Part shown: in pieces, positions 56,413-64,000 of the stretch | Numbering within the stretch: position 1 is the first letter of the stretch | Layout: every line of letters starts with the position of its first letter | NCBI RefSeq assembly: GCF_900110925.1 | Contig: NZ_FOFP01000008.1 | Location: 1 to 64,000, forward strand | Direction of reading: 5' to 3' | DNA from: Pseudomonas cuatrocienegasensis | GTDB taxonomy: Bacteria; Pseudomonadota; Gammaproteobacteria; Pseudomonadales; Pseudomonadaceae | Length of the DNA: 64,000 nucleotides | Notes under the pieces: generated by a model | Told to the model about the DNA's origin: nothing | The model's database searches: none | The model's input: the letters and a program-made list of their open reading frames with translations, nothing else | Translations under genes and position numbers: made by a program

Positions 56413-57228
56413 TTACACCTGGGCGAGCAGCGCGCGGGTCTTGTCCAGTGCCCACTGCGCCCGCTGCAGAGCGCTGACGCCCTGGGCGGCCAGCTGTTGC
56501 GTGGGCACCTCCACACTCAAGGGAATCTGCACCGGCAAGGTGCGCAGCAAGCCCAGCAGATCGGCGCAGCCGTCGCCGGGAAAGCGCCGCTCGCTGCGCG
56601 CCTGGCGCAGAATCTCGGCCATATCACTCGGGCAAGGCCCCGGCACGTCGCACAGCTGGGCATAACGCAGGCGGGTCGGCGCGAGCTTTGCCAGGTCGGT
56701 GAGACGTGAGCCTGAGCGGTCGAAGTGAAAGGCATCGACCAGCACGCAGCCATTGTCGCGCTGCGCTGCCGTGACCACCTCAATGGCCTGGGGCAGATCG
56801 CGCACATCGGTCCAGGGCATAAATTCCAGGTGCGGGTGCAGGCCATAAGGCGCGGCGAGGTCGCAGAGCGCGGCGAAGCGCTCGGTCAGGCGCGCACGAT
56901 CCGGGTCGTTCCCGGCGACCAACAGCTCGCTGGCGCCAAACTCGGCGCCCACCGCCAGCACCGCCTCAAAATCGCTCACCTGGGTGTCCGGCTGCAGACG
57001 CAGAATCTCCACGTCGAGCACCTGCACACCCGTGTAGGCCAGGCGCTGGCGGGTCTGCCGACGTAGCTCAGAGTCGGCGACCAGGGCGAAGTGATGCTCC
57101 TGGGGTGTGGCAGGCACCAGGCGCAGGCCGACATGGCTATAACCGGCGCGGGCCGCGACTTCCACCATGTCTGGTGGCGACAGTTCAAGGACGGTCAGGG
57201 CCGCCAGGGACAGATTGCGTTCGGGCAT
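56413..57228 (-). CDS. Xylose-isomerase-like TIM-barrel enzyme (sugar phosphate isomerase/epimerase family)
   Basis: A 271-aa single-domain AP-endonuclease-2 fold enzyme. A metal-ligand series like that of QuiC can be read: E in LHPHLEFMPW, D in CVLVDAFHFD, Q in RYAQLCDVPG and E in PLSVEVPTQQL. It could be an isomerase, an epimerase or a second dehydroshikimate-dehydratase-like lyase. It lies 2 bp after the Gfo/Idh gene and 49 bp before the transporter gene, so the three are probably one operon within the quinate locus. The precise reaction is not determinable. Confidence 0.75.
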   Translation of the reverse strand: MPERNLSLAALTVLELSPPDMVEVAARAGYSHVGLRLVPATPQEHHFALVADSELRRQTRQRLAYTGVQVLDVEILRLQPDTQVSDFEAVLAVGAEFGASELLVAGNDPDRARLTERFAALCDLAAPYGLHPHLEFMPWTDVRDLPQAIEVVTAAQRDNGCVLVDAFHFDRSGSRLTDLAKLAPTRLRYAQLCDVPGPCPSDMAEILRQARSERRFPGDGCADLLGLLRTLPVQIPLSVEVPTQQLAAQGVSALQRAQWALDKTRALLAQV

Positions 57229-57230
57229 GC

Positions 57231-58289
57231 TTATGACTCACTCAATAACGATGGGGCGCAGCGGCGGCCACTTTCGGCCGCCTCACGGATGGCTTCGACC
57301 AGGGCCAGGGTGCGCCCGGCATCGAGGGCGCTGACCAGGGGCGCCACCTCACGGCGCACCACCTGGATAAAATGCTCAAGCTGGCGGCGCAGCGCAGGCT
57401 CGCTCTCGAATGTCTCCTGGCTCTGCTGCAACGGCTGGTGCCAGCCGGCATCGGCCTCGGCGTAGTGCCAGCGGCGTAACTGCGGAATGCTCAGGGCGCC
57501 CTGGGTGCCGGCCAATAGGTAGCAGGGCTGATCCGCCTGACGCGGGTAGACCGGGTTTTCGCCGGAGTCCAGCTCCCAGCTCCAGGGCGCTGCCACCGCA
57601 TCGGAGCCAGTCAGGGTCGCCAGCGCGCCATTGGCGAACTGCAGCAGGATCGCTGCGCTGTCCTCGTTGGCAAAGCCGCGCACGCCGTTGCTGGTAAACG
57701 CCTGCACCTGGCTGACCTCGCCGCACAGGTGGCGCAGCAGGTCGAGGTCGTGAATCAGGTTGGTCAGCAACAGGCCGGCCCCCGCCTCACGGCGCCAGGG
57801 AATATCGAAATAGCTGTCGGGTTTGCGTAACTGCCACAGCGCCGTCACCGTGACCAGTCGGCCTAACGCGCCCTCCTCGATCAACTGGCGCGCACGGGCG
57901 ATCAGCGGGTTATGCCGCCGGTGGTGGCCGACCAGCACCGGCACACCCGTGGCAGCGCTGGCCGCGACCAGGCGGCGCACCTCCCGCAGATCGACACCCA
58001 CCGGTTTTTCCAGCAGCACCGCCGCGCCGGCTGCCAAACAGTCCAAGGCAGTGCTGACATGCAGGCTATTGGGGTTGGCGACGATCACCGCCGCTGGGCG
58101 CAGTTGCTCGAGCATCTGCCGGTAATCGGCAAAATAGGCCACGCCCTGCTCAGCAGCCACGGCGGCCGCTGCGGGGTCGGGATCGCACACCGCACACAGG
58201 CGTGCCCCCTCCAACCCCTGCAGATACGCCAGGTGCTGGCGCCCCATAACGCCGGCCCCGATCAGGGCAATGCTTACCGGCTCGCGCAT
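57231..58289 (-). CDS. Gfo/Idh/MocA-family NAD(P)-dependent oxidoreductase
   Basis: 352 aa. The N-terminal Rossmann fold has ALIGAGVMGRQHLAYL, and the family EKP motif is in AAVLLEKPVGVDLREV (about residue 95). The C-terminal alpha/beta domain has NLIHDLDLLRHLCGEV, with the catalytic DxxxH-like pattern. Members oxidise sugars, inositols and related cyclic polyols, which fits a locus for cyclic hydroxy acids, but the substrate is unknown. ATG 58289 has GAGGAG 8 nt upstream. A GAACTACGTTC dyad lies 61 bp upstream. Confidence 0.85.
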   Translation of the reverse strand: MREPVSIALIGAGVMGRQHLAYLQGLEGARLCAVCDPDPAAAAVAAEQGVAYFADYRQMLEQLRPAAVIVANPNSLHVSTALDCLAAGAAVLLEKPVGVDLREVRRLVAASAATGVPVLVGHHRRHNPLIARARQLIEEGALGRLVTVTALWQLRKPDSYFDIPWRREAGAGLLLTNLIHDLDLLRHLCGEVSQVQAFTSNGVRGFANEDSAAILLQFANGALATLTGSDAVAAPWSWELDSGENPVYPRQADQPCYLLAGTQGALSIPQLRRWHYAEADAGWHQPLQQSQETFESEPALRRQLEHFIQVVRREVAPLVSALDAGRTLALVEAIREAAESGRRCAPSLLSES

Positions 58290-58349
58290 CGCGGGCTCCT
58301 CGTCACTAGAAATCGGACACGGCACCGCAGCGCCGCCTAAATTAATCTA

Positions 58350-58360
58350 GAACTACGTTC
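58350..58360. promoter_or_regulatory. Short dyad upstream of the Gfo/Idh operon
   Basis: GAAC-TAC-GTTC, a perfect 4+3+4 inverted repeat, within the likely promoter of the operon read leftward. IclR-type regulators often use GAAC/GTTC half-sites; the assignment is tentative. Confidence 0.35.
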
Positions 58361-58453
58361 CACTTTTATGCAATAGCCAATATCGCGACCACACATAGGG
58401 GGCGCTTACCTGCCGCTCCCTAGTGTCGCTGCATGAATCATTTGTCGATGTCG

Positions 58454-58547
58454 GTAGGAGCGAATTTATTCGCGATAGATCTTGAAAGCGTCGCAGCGTT
58501 TGCACGATTTATCGCGAATAAAGGCTAGGCGCCCCCTTCGCTCCTAC
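58454..58547. repeat. REP-type inverted repeat
   Basis: GTAGGAGCGAATTTATTCGC ... TATCGCGAATAAAGGC ... CTTCGCTCCTAC. The outer ends are identical to those of the copy at 37776-37849. It lies between the oxidoreductase and IclR genes. Confidence 0.8.
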
Positions 58548-58629
58548 AACAACAGCGAGCGGCAGATGACTCATGTGCGCCCTGGGCTTTGTCGTTTCGT
58601 TTAAGGCTCGCAAAAAATAGCGAAAGCCC

Positions 58630-59406
58630 CTAGTTAAACAACTCCGAAGCCAGGCTCGCGGCGCCCAGTTCATCGGCGGCACGCAGCAACAGCGGAGCAA
58701 TTGCATGCAAGCGTTCCAGAGTCAGGCGGGCGCTGGGGCCGGCGACGCTGAGCACGCCGATCACCCGCCCCTGTTGCGGGTGGCGCACTACGGCCGCCAC
58801 CGCCGAGGTGCCGAGCGAGGCGCTTTCGCTGACCCAGGCATAGCCCTGACTACGCGCCAGGGCCAGGCGCTCAAGCAGTTCATCCAGTGAGCGCGGCGCA
58901 TTGGGGCCGAACGCCGCGGGGTCGGCGATGCCTTGCTGTTGCACCAGCGCCAGGGCGCCGGCATCGTCGAGGCTGGCCAGCCAGGCATGCCCAGAGGCGG
59001 TATAGAACAGCGGCGCCTCGCGGCCCATATCCGGGTCGTAACGCAGGCCGCCGCGCGCGCCCTGGGATTTGGCGAGCCAGGTTTGCCGAGCCCCTTCGAT
59101 CACGCCCAGACGCACCAGCTCGCCGGTTTGCTCGGCCAGTTCGTCGAGGATCGGCTGCACCACATCGGCCCCACTGCTGGCCAGATAGCGAAAGCCCTGG
59201 GCGACCAGACGCGTGGTCAAACGGTAACGGCTGGTCTGCTCGTCCTGGCGCACATAGCCCAGGCGCACCAGCTCGGCGAGCAGGCGGTGGGTGGCACTTT
59301 TGGGGATCGCCAACTGGTCAGCCAGCGCCTGCAAGGGCAGGCCTCGGGCGTCGACGGTAAGGCTTTCGAGCACATTGAGCACGCGTTCGATCTGACTGCC
59401 GGCCAT
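58630..59406 (-). CDS. IclR-family transcriptional regulator
   Basis: 258 aa. The N-terminal winged helix is VLNVLESLTVDARGLPLQALADQLAIPKSATHRLLAELVRLGYV (about residues 9-52). The C-terminal effector domain (about 75-258) has the typical TASGHAWLASLDD and GVLSVAGPSARLTLERL. PcaR/PobR-type relatives regulate protocatechuate-linked pathways and bind palindromes with GTTCG/CGAAC arms, like those at 55457 and 59590. It is divergent from the tct genes. ATG 59406 is used; a TTG at 59424 is an alternative. Confidence 0.88.
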   Translation of the reverse strand: MAGSQIERVLNVLESLTVDARGLPLQALADQLAIPKSATHRLLAELVRLGYVRQDEQTSRYRLTTRLVAQGFRYLASSGADVVQPILDELAEQTGELVRLGVIEGARQTWLAKSQGARGGLRYDPDMGREAPLFYTASGHAWLASLDDAGALALVQQQGIADPAAFGPNAPRSLDELLERLALARSQGYAWVSESASLGTSAVAAVVRHPQQGRVIGVLSVAGPSARLTLERLHAIAPLLLRAADELGAASLASELFN

Positions 59407-59571
59407 GGGGTGTGTCCTGAACAAGAATGCCGCGGATTCTAGAAGACCCCACCGCCGCCGTCATCCGTCAACGGAAAACCGCTCTGGCGCAGGGCTTTGA
59501 CGCCCCTCTACAATAGCCCGCCGAGCTGTCACGGACCTGGCGGGTAAATCGGGACTACAGCGATAGAGATG

Positions 59572-59606
59572 TACTAACTGGTTCGTTCTTGTTCGGTTAT
59601 CGAACA
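59572..59606. promoter_or_regulatory. Composite operator in the iclR-tct divergent region
   Basis: TGTTCGGTTATCGAACA (59590-59606), a palindrome with one mismatch, is accompanied by TACTAACTGGTT (59572-59583), the reverse complement of an AACCAGTTAGTA dyad. Spacing from TGTTCGA to AACCAG on the minus strand is 16 bp, one less than at aroQ and quiC. Confidence 0.6.
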
Positions 59607-59738
59607 TAACCGCCTTTAACGAATTGAAATGCCCCGACCCTCGGCCCACTATTCCCAGCACGTTTGAAGCCGAATGCCCTGGCTGCCATTGCCAGACGCA
59701 GCGGTAAACGAACAATAAATATAAGAAGGTCGCTCACC

Positions 59739-59864
59739 ATGTATCAGCTTATGCCCTCGTGCCCCCCTCTGGCTGCCCCTGCTGCGCAGGTACAGCATGC
59801 CTGTATCTCGTGCCCCAACGGCACGCTCCCCATTCTCTCGCGACACCTCATCAGCCACCGCTGA
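59739..59864 (+). CDS. Possible 41-aa leader ORF upstream of tctB
   Basis: Begins MYQLMPSCPPLAAPAAQVQH and contains three cysteines (SCPP, HACISCP). AGAAGGT lies 9 nt upstream of the ATG. It resembles no family I know; there is no signal peptide or helix pattern. It is either a short leader peptide or chance, and is recorded because of its Shine-Dalgarno and its position in the tct leader. Confidence 0.25.
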   Translation: MYQLMPSCPPLAAPAAQVQHACISCPNGTLPILSRHLISHR

Positions 59865-59921
59865 ACTGCCAGGCCCTCGATCGATTCGAGTGCGTAACGT
59901 CCTGCCCGTTGGAGCGCATGC

Positions 59922-60389
59922 ATGAAAAAGACAGACACCTTGCTGGTGGGTGAGCGCACCTTTTGCGTCTTGCTGCTGGCATTCAGCCTGGGGATCGCGG
60001 TACTGGCCTACCAGATCGCCGGTTTCTCCTCGATCAATTCGGCCGGCGCATTTCCCCTGGGCGCCAGTGCCGTGATGGTCCTCGCGGCCCTGAGTATTCT
60101 CTTCGACCTGCGCGGCCGTACGCGTGCCGACAGCAACGGCTGGCTGGACGCCGCCCGCCAGTTCACGCGTGCTCATTTCCCGCCGCGTACGCTGATCTTC
60201 ACGGCCCTGGCGATCATCTACCTGGCGACCATCCACTTCAGCTTCTACGCCAGTACCTTCGGTTTCCTCGTGCTGTCGATGCTCTACCTGCGCCGCGGTC
60301 GGCTGGTCAGCGCCCTGGCCATCGCCGCGCTGCTGATTCTGATGATCTACCTGATGTTCACGCTGGCATTCAGCGTCTACCTCCCTTAA
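59922..60389 (+). CDS. tctB: Tripartite tricarboxylate transporter, small membrane subunit TctB
   Basis: 155 aa with four predicted membrane helices (TFCVLLLAFSLGIAVLAYQI, GAFPLGASAVMVLAALSILF, TLIFTALAIIYLATIHFSFY, LLILMIYLMFTLAFSVYL). This is the standard TctB size and layout. It precedes tctA by 13 bp. With TctA and the binding protein TctC it forms a secondary, binding-protein-dependent importer of carboxylates. GGAG precedes the ATG by 7 nt. Confidence 0.9.
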   Translation: MKKTDTLLVGERTFCVLLLAFSLGIAVLAYQIAGFSSINSAGAFPLGASAVMVLAALSILFDLRGRTRADSNGWLDAARQFTRAHFPPRTLIFTALAIIYLATIHFSFYASTFGFLVLSMLYLRRGRLVSALAIAALLILMIYLMFTLAFSVYLP

Positions 60390-60402
60390 CGAGACCTGCA
60401 AG

Positions 60403-61914
60403 ATGAGCGAAACCTTTTCCTACTTGCTGATGGCCTGGAGCGATCCGAACCTGATGCTGCTCACGGCGCTGGGGACCTTCGCCGGCATCTACATCGGCGC
60501 CATTCCTGGCCTGTCCGTGACCATGGCGGTCTCGATCCTGGTGTCCTTCACCTTCGCCTGGGACGTCAACGATGCCCTGGCGCTGATCGTCGGCATCTTT
60601 ATCGGCGGCGTTTACGGCGGTTCGCGCAGCGCCATTCTGCTGAATATCCCGGGCGCGCCCTCCTCGGTCGCCACCGCCTTCGACGGCTACCCGCTGGCGC
60701 AGCAGGGCGAGGCCGGCCGGGCGATTGGTCTGAGCACCGTGATGTCGGTGATCGGTGGCCTGATCGGCACCCTGGTACTGGCCAGCGCCGCCCCCGTGAT
60801 TGGTGACCTGGCCCTGCGTTTCGCCCCGCGCGACTACTTTCTGGTGGCGGCCATCGGCCTGCTGCTGGTCGGCAGCCTGTCCGAAGGCTCGCTGGCCAAG
60901 GGCATCTTCGCTGCCGCTTTGGGCGCAGTAATCGGCTTGGTCGGCATGGACCCGGTGACGGCGCAAGGGCGCTTCACCATGGGCCAGACCGAGCTGATGG
61001 GCGGTATTCACTACGTGGTGCTGATGATCGGTCTGTTCGGCGTCGCCGAGGCGCTCTATCAATTGCACAACCTCGACAGCCCGGTGGTGCGGCAGAAGGT
61101 CGACAAGATCCTGCCGTCGGTGGCCATGGTGTTGAAGTTCCTGCCACTGTCGATTCGTACTTCGCTAATCGGCGTGATCGTCGGTGTGCTGCCGGGTGTC
61201 GGCGGCGACATCGCCGCGCTGATGGCCTACGACCATGCCAAACGCACGGTGAAGAACCCTACCCAACCCTTCGGCAAAGGCGCCTACGAGGGCCTGGTAG
61301 CCCCGGAAACCGCCAACAGCGCAGCGGTCGGCGGCGCCTATGTGCCCATGCTGACCCTGGGTATGCCGGGTGACGCGGTAACCGCGGTGATCATCGGCGC
61401 CCTGGTGGTCCATGGCCTCAACCCCGGCCCGATGCTGATGGTGGAAAACCCGCACATCTTCTGGTTCACCGTCGGCAACCTGGCCCTGGCCAATATCTTC
61501 CTGCTGGTCTTCGGTCTGATGGGCATCAAGTTGTTCGCCAAGATCGTCGAGCTGCCCAAGGCCATCCTGATCCCGCTGATCCTGGTGCTCTGCGTGGTCG
61601 GCACCTACTCGGTCAACAGCAGCATGACCGAAGTGTTCTGGATGCTCGGCTTCGGTGTGCTCGGCTACGTGTTGAAGATCTTCGGTTTCCAGATGGGGCC
61701 GATCATCCTCGGCGCCATCCTCGGCCCGCTGATGGACACCTCGTACCGCCAGGCGATGTCGTCGGTTGGTGACAACCCGGTCGAGCTGTTCGGCGAACTG
61801 CTGAGTAGCCCGCTGTCGTTGATTCTGACCAGCGCCATGCTGTTGATCCTGCTGAGTAACACACCGCTGCTGGGCTGGCTGAAAGGCCGGTTGCGCCCAG
61901 CGTCGTCCAACTGA
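60403..61914 (+). CDS. tctA: Tripartite tricarboxylate transporter, large permease TctA
   Basis: 503 aa with about 12 membrane spans. The two family signatures are GAIPGLSVTMAVSILVSFTF near the N-terminus and GVLPGVGGDIAALMAYDHAK near residue 265, together with GGVYGGSRSAILLNIPGAPS. It is the transport channel of the TctBAC system. The gene order tctB-tctA-tctC with short gaps points to one operon. Confidence 0.95.
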   Translation: MSETFSYLLMAWSDPNLMLLTALGTFAGIYIGAIPGLSVTMAVSILVSFTFAWDVNDALALIVGIFIGGVYGGSRSAILLNIPGAPSSVATAFDGYPLAQQGEAGRAIGLSTVMSVIGGLIGTLVLASAAPVIGDLALRFAPRDYFLVAAIGLLLVGSLSEGSLAKGIFAAALGAVIGLVGMDPVTAQGRFTMGQTELMGGIHYVVLMIGLFGVAEALYQLHNLDSPVVRQKVDKILPSVAMVLKFLPLSIRTSLIGVIVGVLPGVGGDIAALMAYDHAKRTVKNPTQPFGKGAYEGLVAPETANSAAVGGAYVPMLTLGMPGDAVTAVIIGALVVHGLNPGPMLMVENPHIFWFTVGNLALANIFLLVFGLMGIKLFAKIVELPKAILIPLILVLCVVGTYSVNSSMTEVFWMLGFGVLGYVLKIFGFQMGPIILGAILGPLMDTSYRQAMSSVGDNPVELFGELLSSPLSLILTSAMLLILLSNTPLLGWLKGRLRPASSN

Positions 61915-61982
61915 ATCACCTGCAACAAGGCCCGCCCCAGCCGATGGGGACTAACAACAACAATCCGATGGAGAAGCTCCAC

Positions 61983-62984
61983 ATGCTGAAGACTCTGTTT
62001 GCCAGCGCCGCCCTTTCGCTCAGCGCCCTGACCCTGGCCCTGCCCGCCCATGCCGAATACCCGGAGCGCAGCATCCAGGCGGTCATTCCCTGGGGCCCGG
62101 GTGGCGCCACCGATAACGTGATGCGCAGCCTGACGCCCTACGTGGAGAAAGAACTGGGCGGCAAGTTCATTCTTAACAACCGTCCGGGCGGCACCGCCGT
62201 AATCGGCAGCAGCTACGTTATGCAGCAGCGCGCCAACGGCTACACCGTGCTGCTCGGCGCGGAAAACCCGCAGCTGTACAAAGTGCTGAAACTGGCCGAC
62301 TTCGACTACAGCGACTTCTACCCGGTCAACATCATCGGCCAGAACGTGGTGGTGATCGCGGCCAACGCCGACGCGCCGTTCAACAATATGGCCGAACTGC
62401 TGGCTGCCTCCAAAGCCAACCCGGACACCCTGCGCATGGGCTCCACCGGTGCCGGCGGCCTGCCGAGCACGATCAGCGCGATGATCAACGCGGTAGACGA
62501 ACTCAAGGTGCGCGAAGTGACCTTCGGCGGCGACGGCCCCGGCATCACCGCGCTGATGGGCAAGCACATCGACTTTATGCCGCTGAGCCTGGCCGCCGCC
62601 CGTGAACTGGTGCGTAGCGGCAAACTCAAGGCCCTGGCCGTATTCGCCACCGAGGAAACCCCGGAGCTGCCAGGCGTCGAGCCGATCACCAAGTCTCTGC
62701 CGGCCATCGCCGAGTACCTGCCGTGGGGCCCGTTCTGGGGCGCATTCGTGCACAAGGACACCCCGGACGACATCAAGCAGAAGCTGGTCGATGCCTACGC
62801 CAAGGCCGTGGCCAACCCGGAGTTCCAGGGCTTCCTGAAAAACTTCGGCGCCCAGAGCCTGAACCTGCAAGGCGCCGAAGCTGAGGAATTCCTCAAGCGC
62901 TGGCAGTCGGTCACCACCTGGTCGATGTACAAGGCCAAAGCCATCGAAATCGCCCCGGACTCGGTTGGCATCGCCAAACCCTGA
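61983..62984 (+). CDS. tctC: Tripartite tricarboxylate transporter, periplasmic binding protein TctC
   Basis: 333 aa with a clear signal peptide (MLKTLFASAALSLSALTLAL, cleavage after AHA). The mature protein starts EYPERSIQAVIPWGPGGATDNVMR, the usual Bug/TctC opening, with NRPGGTAVIGSSYVM and GSTGAGGLPSTISAMI in the carboxylate-binding loops. The locus suggests a cyclic carboxylate such as quinate or shikimate, but TctC ligands vary widely. ATG 61983 has GGAG 9 nt upstream; in-frame ATGs at 61944 and 61968 are less likely. Confidence 0.93.
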   Translation: MLKTLFASAALSLSALTLALPAHAEYPERSIQAVIPWGPGGATDNVMRSLTPYVEKELGGKFILNNRPGGTAVIGSSYVMQQRANGYTVLLGAENPQLYKVLKLADFDYSDFYPVNIIGQNVVVIAANADAPFNNMAELLAASKANPDTLRMGSTGAGGLPSTISAMINAVDELKVREVTFGGDGPGITALMGKHIDFMPLSLAAARELVRSGKLKALAVFATEETPELPGVEPITKSLPAIAEYLPWGPFWGAFVHKDTPDDIKQKLVDAYAKAVANPEFQGFLKNFGAQSLNLQGAEAEEFLKRWQSVTTWSMYKAKAIEIAPDSVGIAKP

Positions 62985-62992
62985 TGGGCTGA

Positions 62993-63019
62993 AACCGGTA
63001 CGCCACTGGCGTGCCGGTT
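62993..63019 (+). promoter_or_regulatory. Intercistronic hairpin between tctC and porin gene
   Basis: AACCGGTACGCC-ACT-GGCGTGCCGGTT: a 12-bp stem with one G-U pair and a 3-nt loop. No T-run follows. It could protect upstream mRNA or attenuate read-through into the porin gene. Confidence 0.55.
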
Positions 63020-63125
63020 AGTCGGGCCGCGACCCGCGGCTACGACCTGATTGATTGATGTACGCGAAAAATGCTTCCGCACCTGCGGCGGGGCGCACTC
63101 ATCCTGAGAAAAGGACATAACAACA

Positions 63126-64000
63126 ATGAACCTGATCAACACCGCTATCCGCACCCCAGCGCTGGTCCCATCCCTGTTGGCCCTTGGCGTCATGTTCGCG
63201 ATACCGACGAGCAGCCATGCCGCTGGCTTCGTCGAAGACGCCAAGGTCACCCTGGGCCTGCGCAACTACTACTTCAACCGTAACTACCTGAACGGCACCG
63301 ATCCCGTCATCCGCGGTGAGCGTCAGGGTCAGGCCGAAGGCTGGACCCAGAGCTTTATCCTCGACGCCCGTTCCGGCTTCACCGAAGGCACCGTCGGTTT
63401 CGGCCTTGATGTACTCGGTCTTTACAGCCTGAAGCTGGACGGCAACCGTGGCGCGGCGAATACCCAACTGATGCCGATCCATGGCGACGGCCAGGCGGCT
63501 GACCAATTCGGCCGTACCGCCGTAGCCGCAAAAGCCAAAATCTCCAAGACCGAACTGAAAGTCGGTGAGTGGTTCGCCGTGCTGCCGATCCTTCGCGCGG
63601 ACGATGGCCGCTCGCTGCCGCAAACCTTCCAGGGCGCACAGCTCACCTCCAACGAGATCGACGGCCTGACCCTCTACGGCGGTCAGTTTTGGAAGAACAG
63701 CCAGCGTAACGATGCCAGCCGCGAAGACATGTCCTTCGGCGGTGTCGCCGGTGATGACTTCAACTTCGGCGGTGGTGAATACAAGTTCAACGGCAACAAC
63801 ACCATGGTCGGCGTGTGGCATGCGCGCCTGGAAGACGTCTACCAGCAGACCTATGCGCAGCTGACCCACAGCCAGTCCGTCGGTGACTGGGTGCTGGGCG
63901 CCAACCTCGGTTACGTCACGGGTAAAGAAGAAGGCGCGGCCAAAGCCGGCAACCTGGACAACAAGGTCTACCAGGGCAGCTTCTCGGCCAAGACCGGCAA
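63126..64000 (+). CDS. OprD-family outer-membrane porin, partial at window edge
   Basis: The first 291 codons are visible. A signal peptide (MNLINTAIRTPALVPSLLAL ... SHA) is followed by the typical OprD mature start GFVEDAKVTLGLRNYYFNRNY. Next comes TQSFILDARSGFTEGTVGFGLDVLGLYSLKLDG, and later LTSNEIDGLTLYGGQFWKNS. OprD-type channels take up specific carboxylates across the outer membrane. Downstream of tctBAC it is likely to feed the same substrate to TctC. AAAGGA lies 9 nt before the ATG. The C-terminal barrel lies outside the window. Confidence 0.93.
   Translation, partial: MNLINTAIRTPALVPSLLALGVMFAIPTSSHAAGFVEDAKVTLGLRNYYFNRNYLNGTDPVIRGERQGQAEGWTQSFILDARSGFTEGTVGFGLDVLGLYSLKLDGNRGAANTQLMPIHGDGQAADQFGRTAVAAKAKISKTELKVGEWFAVLPILRADDGRSLPQTFQGAQLTSNEIDGLTLYGGQFWKNSQRNDASREDMSFGGVAGDDFNFGGGEYKFNGNNTMVGVWHARLEDVYQQTYAQLTHSQSVGDWVLGANLGYVTGKEEGAAKAGNLDNKVYQGSFSAKTG

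Larger units (their letters stand above)
59407..59921. other. Divergent control region between iclR and tctB
   Basis: 515 bp. It holds the composite operator at 59572-59606, a further CGAACA half-site near 59709-59714, and a possible 41-codon ORF (59739-59864). It is long enough for two divergent promoters. No other gene is recognised. Confidence 0.5.

Noticed and set aside
59766..59785. TGGC-N-TGC sequence as a sigma-54 promoter for tctB
   Set aside because: It departs from TGGCAC-N5-TTGC in spacing and bases, and no enhancer-binding activator gene is nearby.

Overview
The window looks like a chromosomal segment of a GC-rich Pseudomonas-type gammaproteobacterium. The evidence is the xseB-ispA-dxs and ribD-ribE-ribBA-ribH-nusB-thiL-pgpA-ribA blocks, the CioAB oxidase, the aroQ/aroE/TetR/quiC quinate block, an OprD-family porin and seven REP-type hairpins with GTAGGAG/CTCCTAC ends. 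No rRNA, complete tRNA or CRISPR array was found.

Layout. (1) 1-5300: a lower-GC accessory segment. An IS3-family element, cut by the window edge, has removed the start of a three-gene vWA / PP2C phosphatase / kinase operon (TerY-P or YegL-K-I type). A RelE/ParE-CopG toxin-antitoxin pair follows, flanked by two diverged direct repeats. (2) 5613-8100: a SulP anion transporter and a tandem universal stress protein. (3) 8161-14730: an arsenic island with acr3, arsO, a one-protein fusion of ArsC reductase and ArsR repressor, arsH, ynfA, gapdh and arsJ. (4) 14950-23288: TauE/SafE exporter, xseB-ispA, dxs and two unusual chemoreceptors. (5) 23320-28963: a cobalamin riboswitch and TonB receptor, a convergent BtuF-like protein, ribA, a retropepsin-like protein and a periplasmic binding protein. 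(6) 28984-35277: the riboflavin operon, with an FMN riboswitch that appears to act on a 30-codon leader ORF overlapping ribE. (7) 35608-42115: YbaY lipoprotein, methyltransferase, CnoX-type thioredoxin, cioAB plus a 47-aa DUF2474 protein, and an MFS exporter. (8) 42173-50772: an HscC-type Hsp70 with two tandem membrane J-domain proteins that carry RPD instead of HPD, DJ-1, a purine permease and trmA. (9) 51054-64000: a quinate/shikimate-to-protocatechuate module (aroQ, aroE-like, TetR, quiC), a DMT exporter, a second TIM-barrel enzyme, a Gfo/Idh oxidoreductase, an IclR regulator, a TctBAC uptake system and an OprD porin.

Main observations. A composite operator (a TGTTCGA palindrome followed 16-17 bp later by an AACCAG dyad) recurs at aroQ, quiC and the iclR/tct divergent region, and ties region 9 into one predicted regulon. 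Two families of CTAG-ended palindromic mini-elements sit at gene borders, and in two cases they supply the stop codon of the adjacent gene. The riboflavin operon carries a leader ORF whose Shine-Dalgarno lies in a hairpin. The accessory triad is beheaded by an IS.
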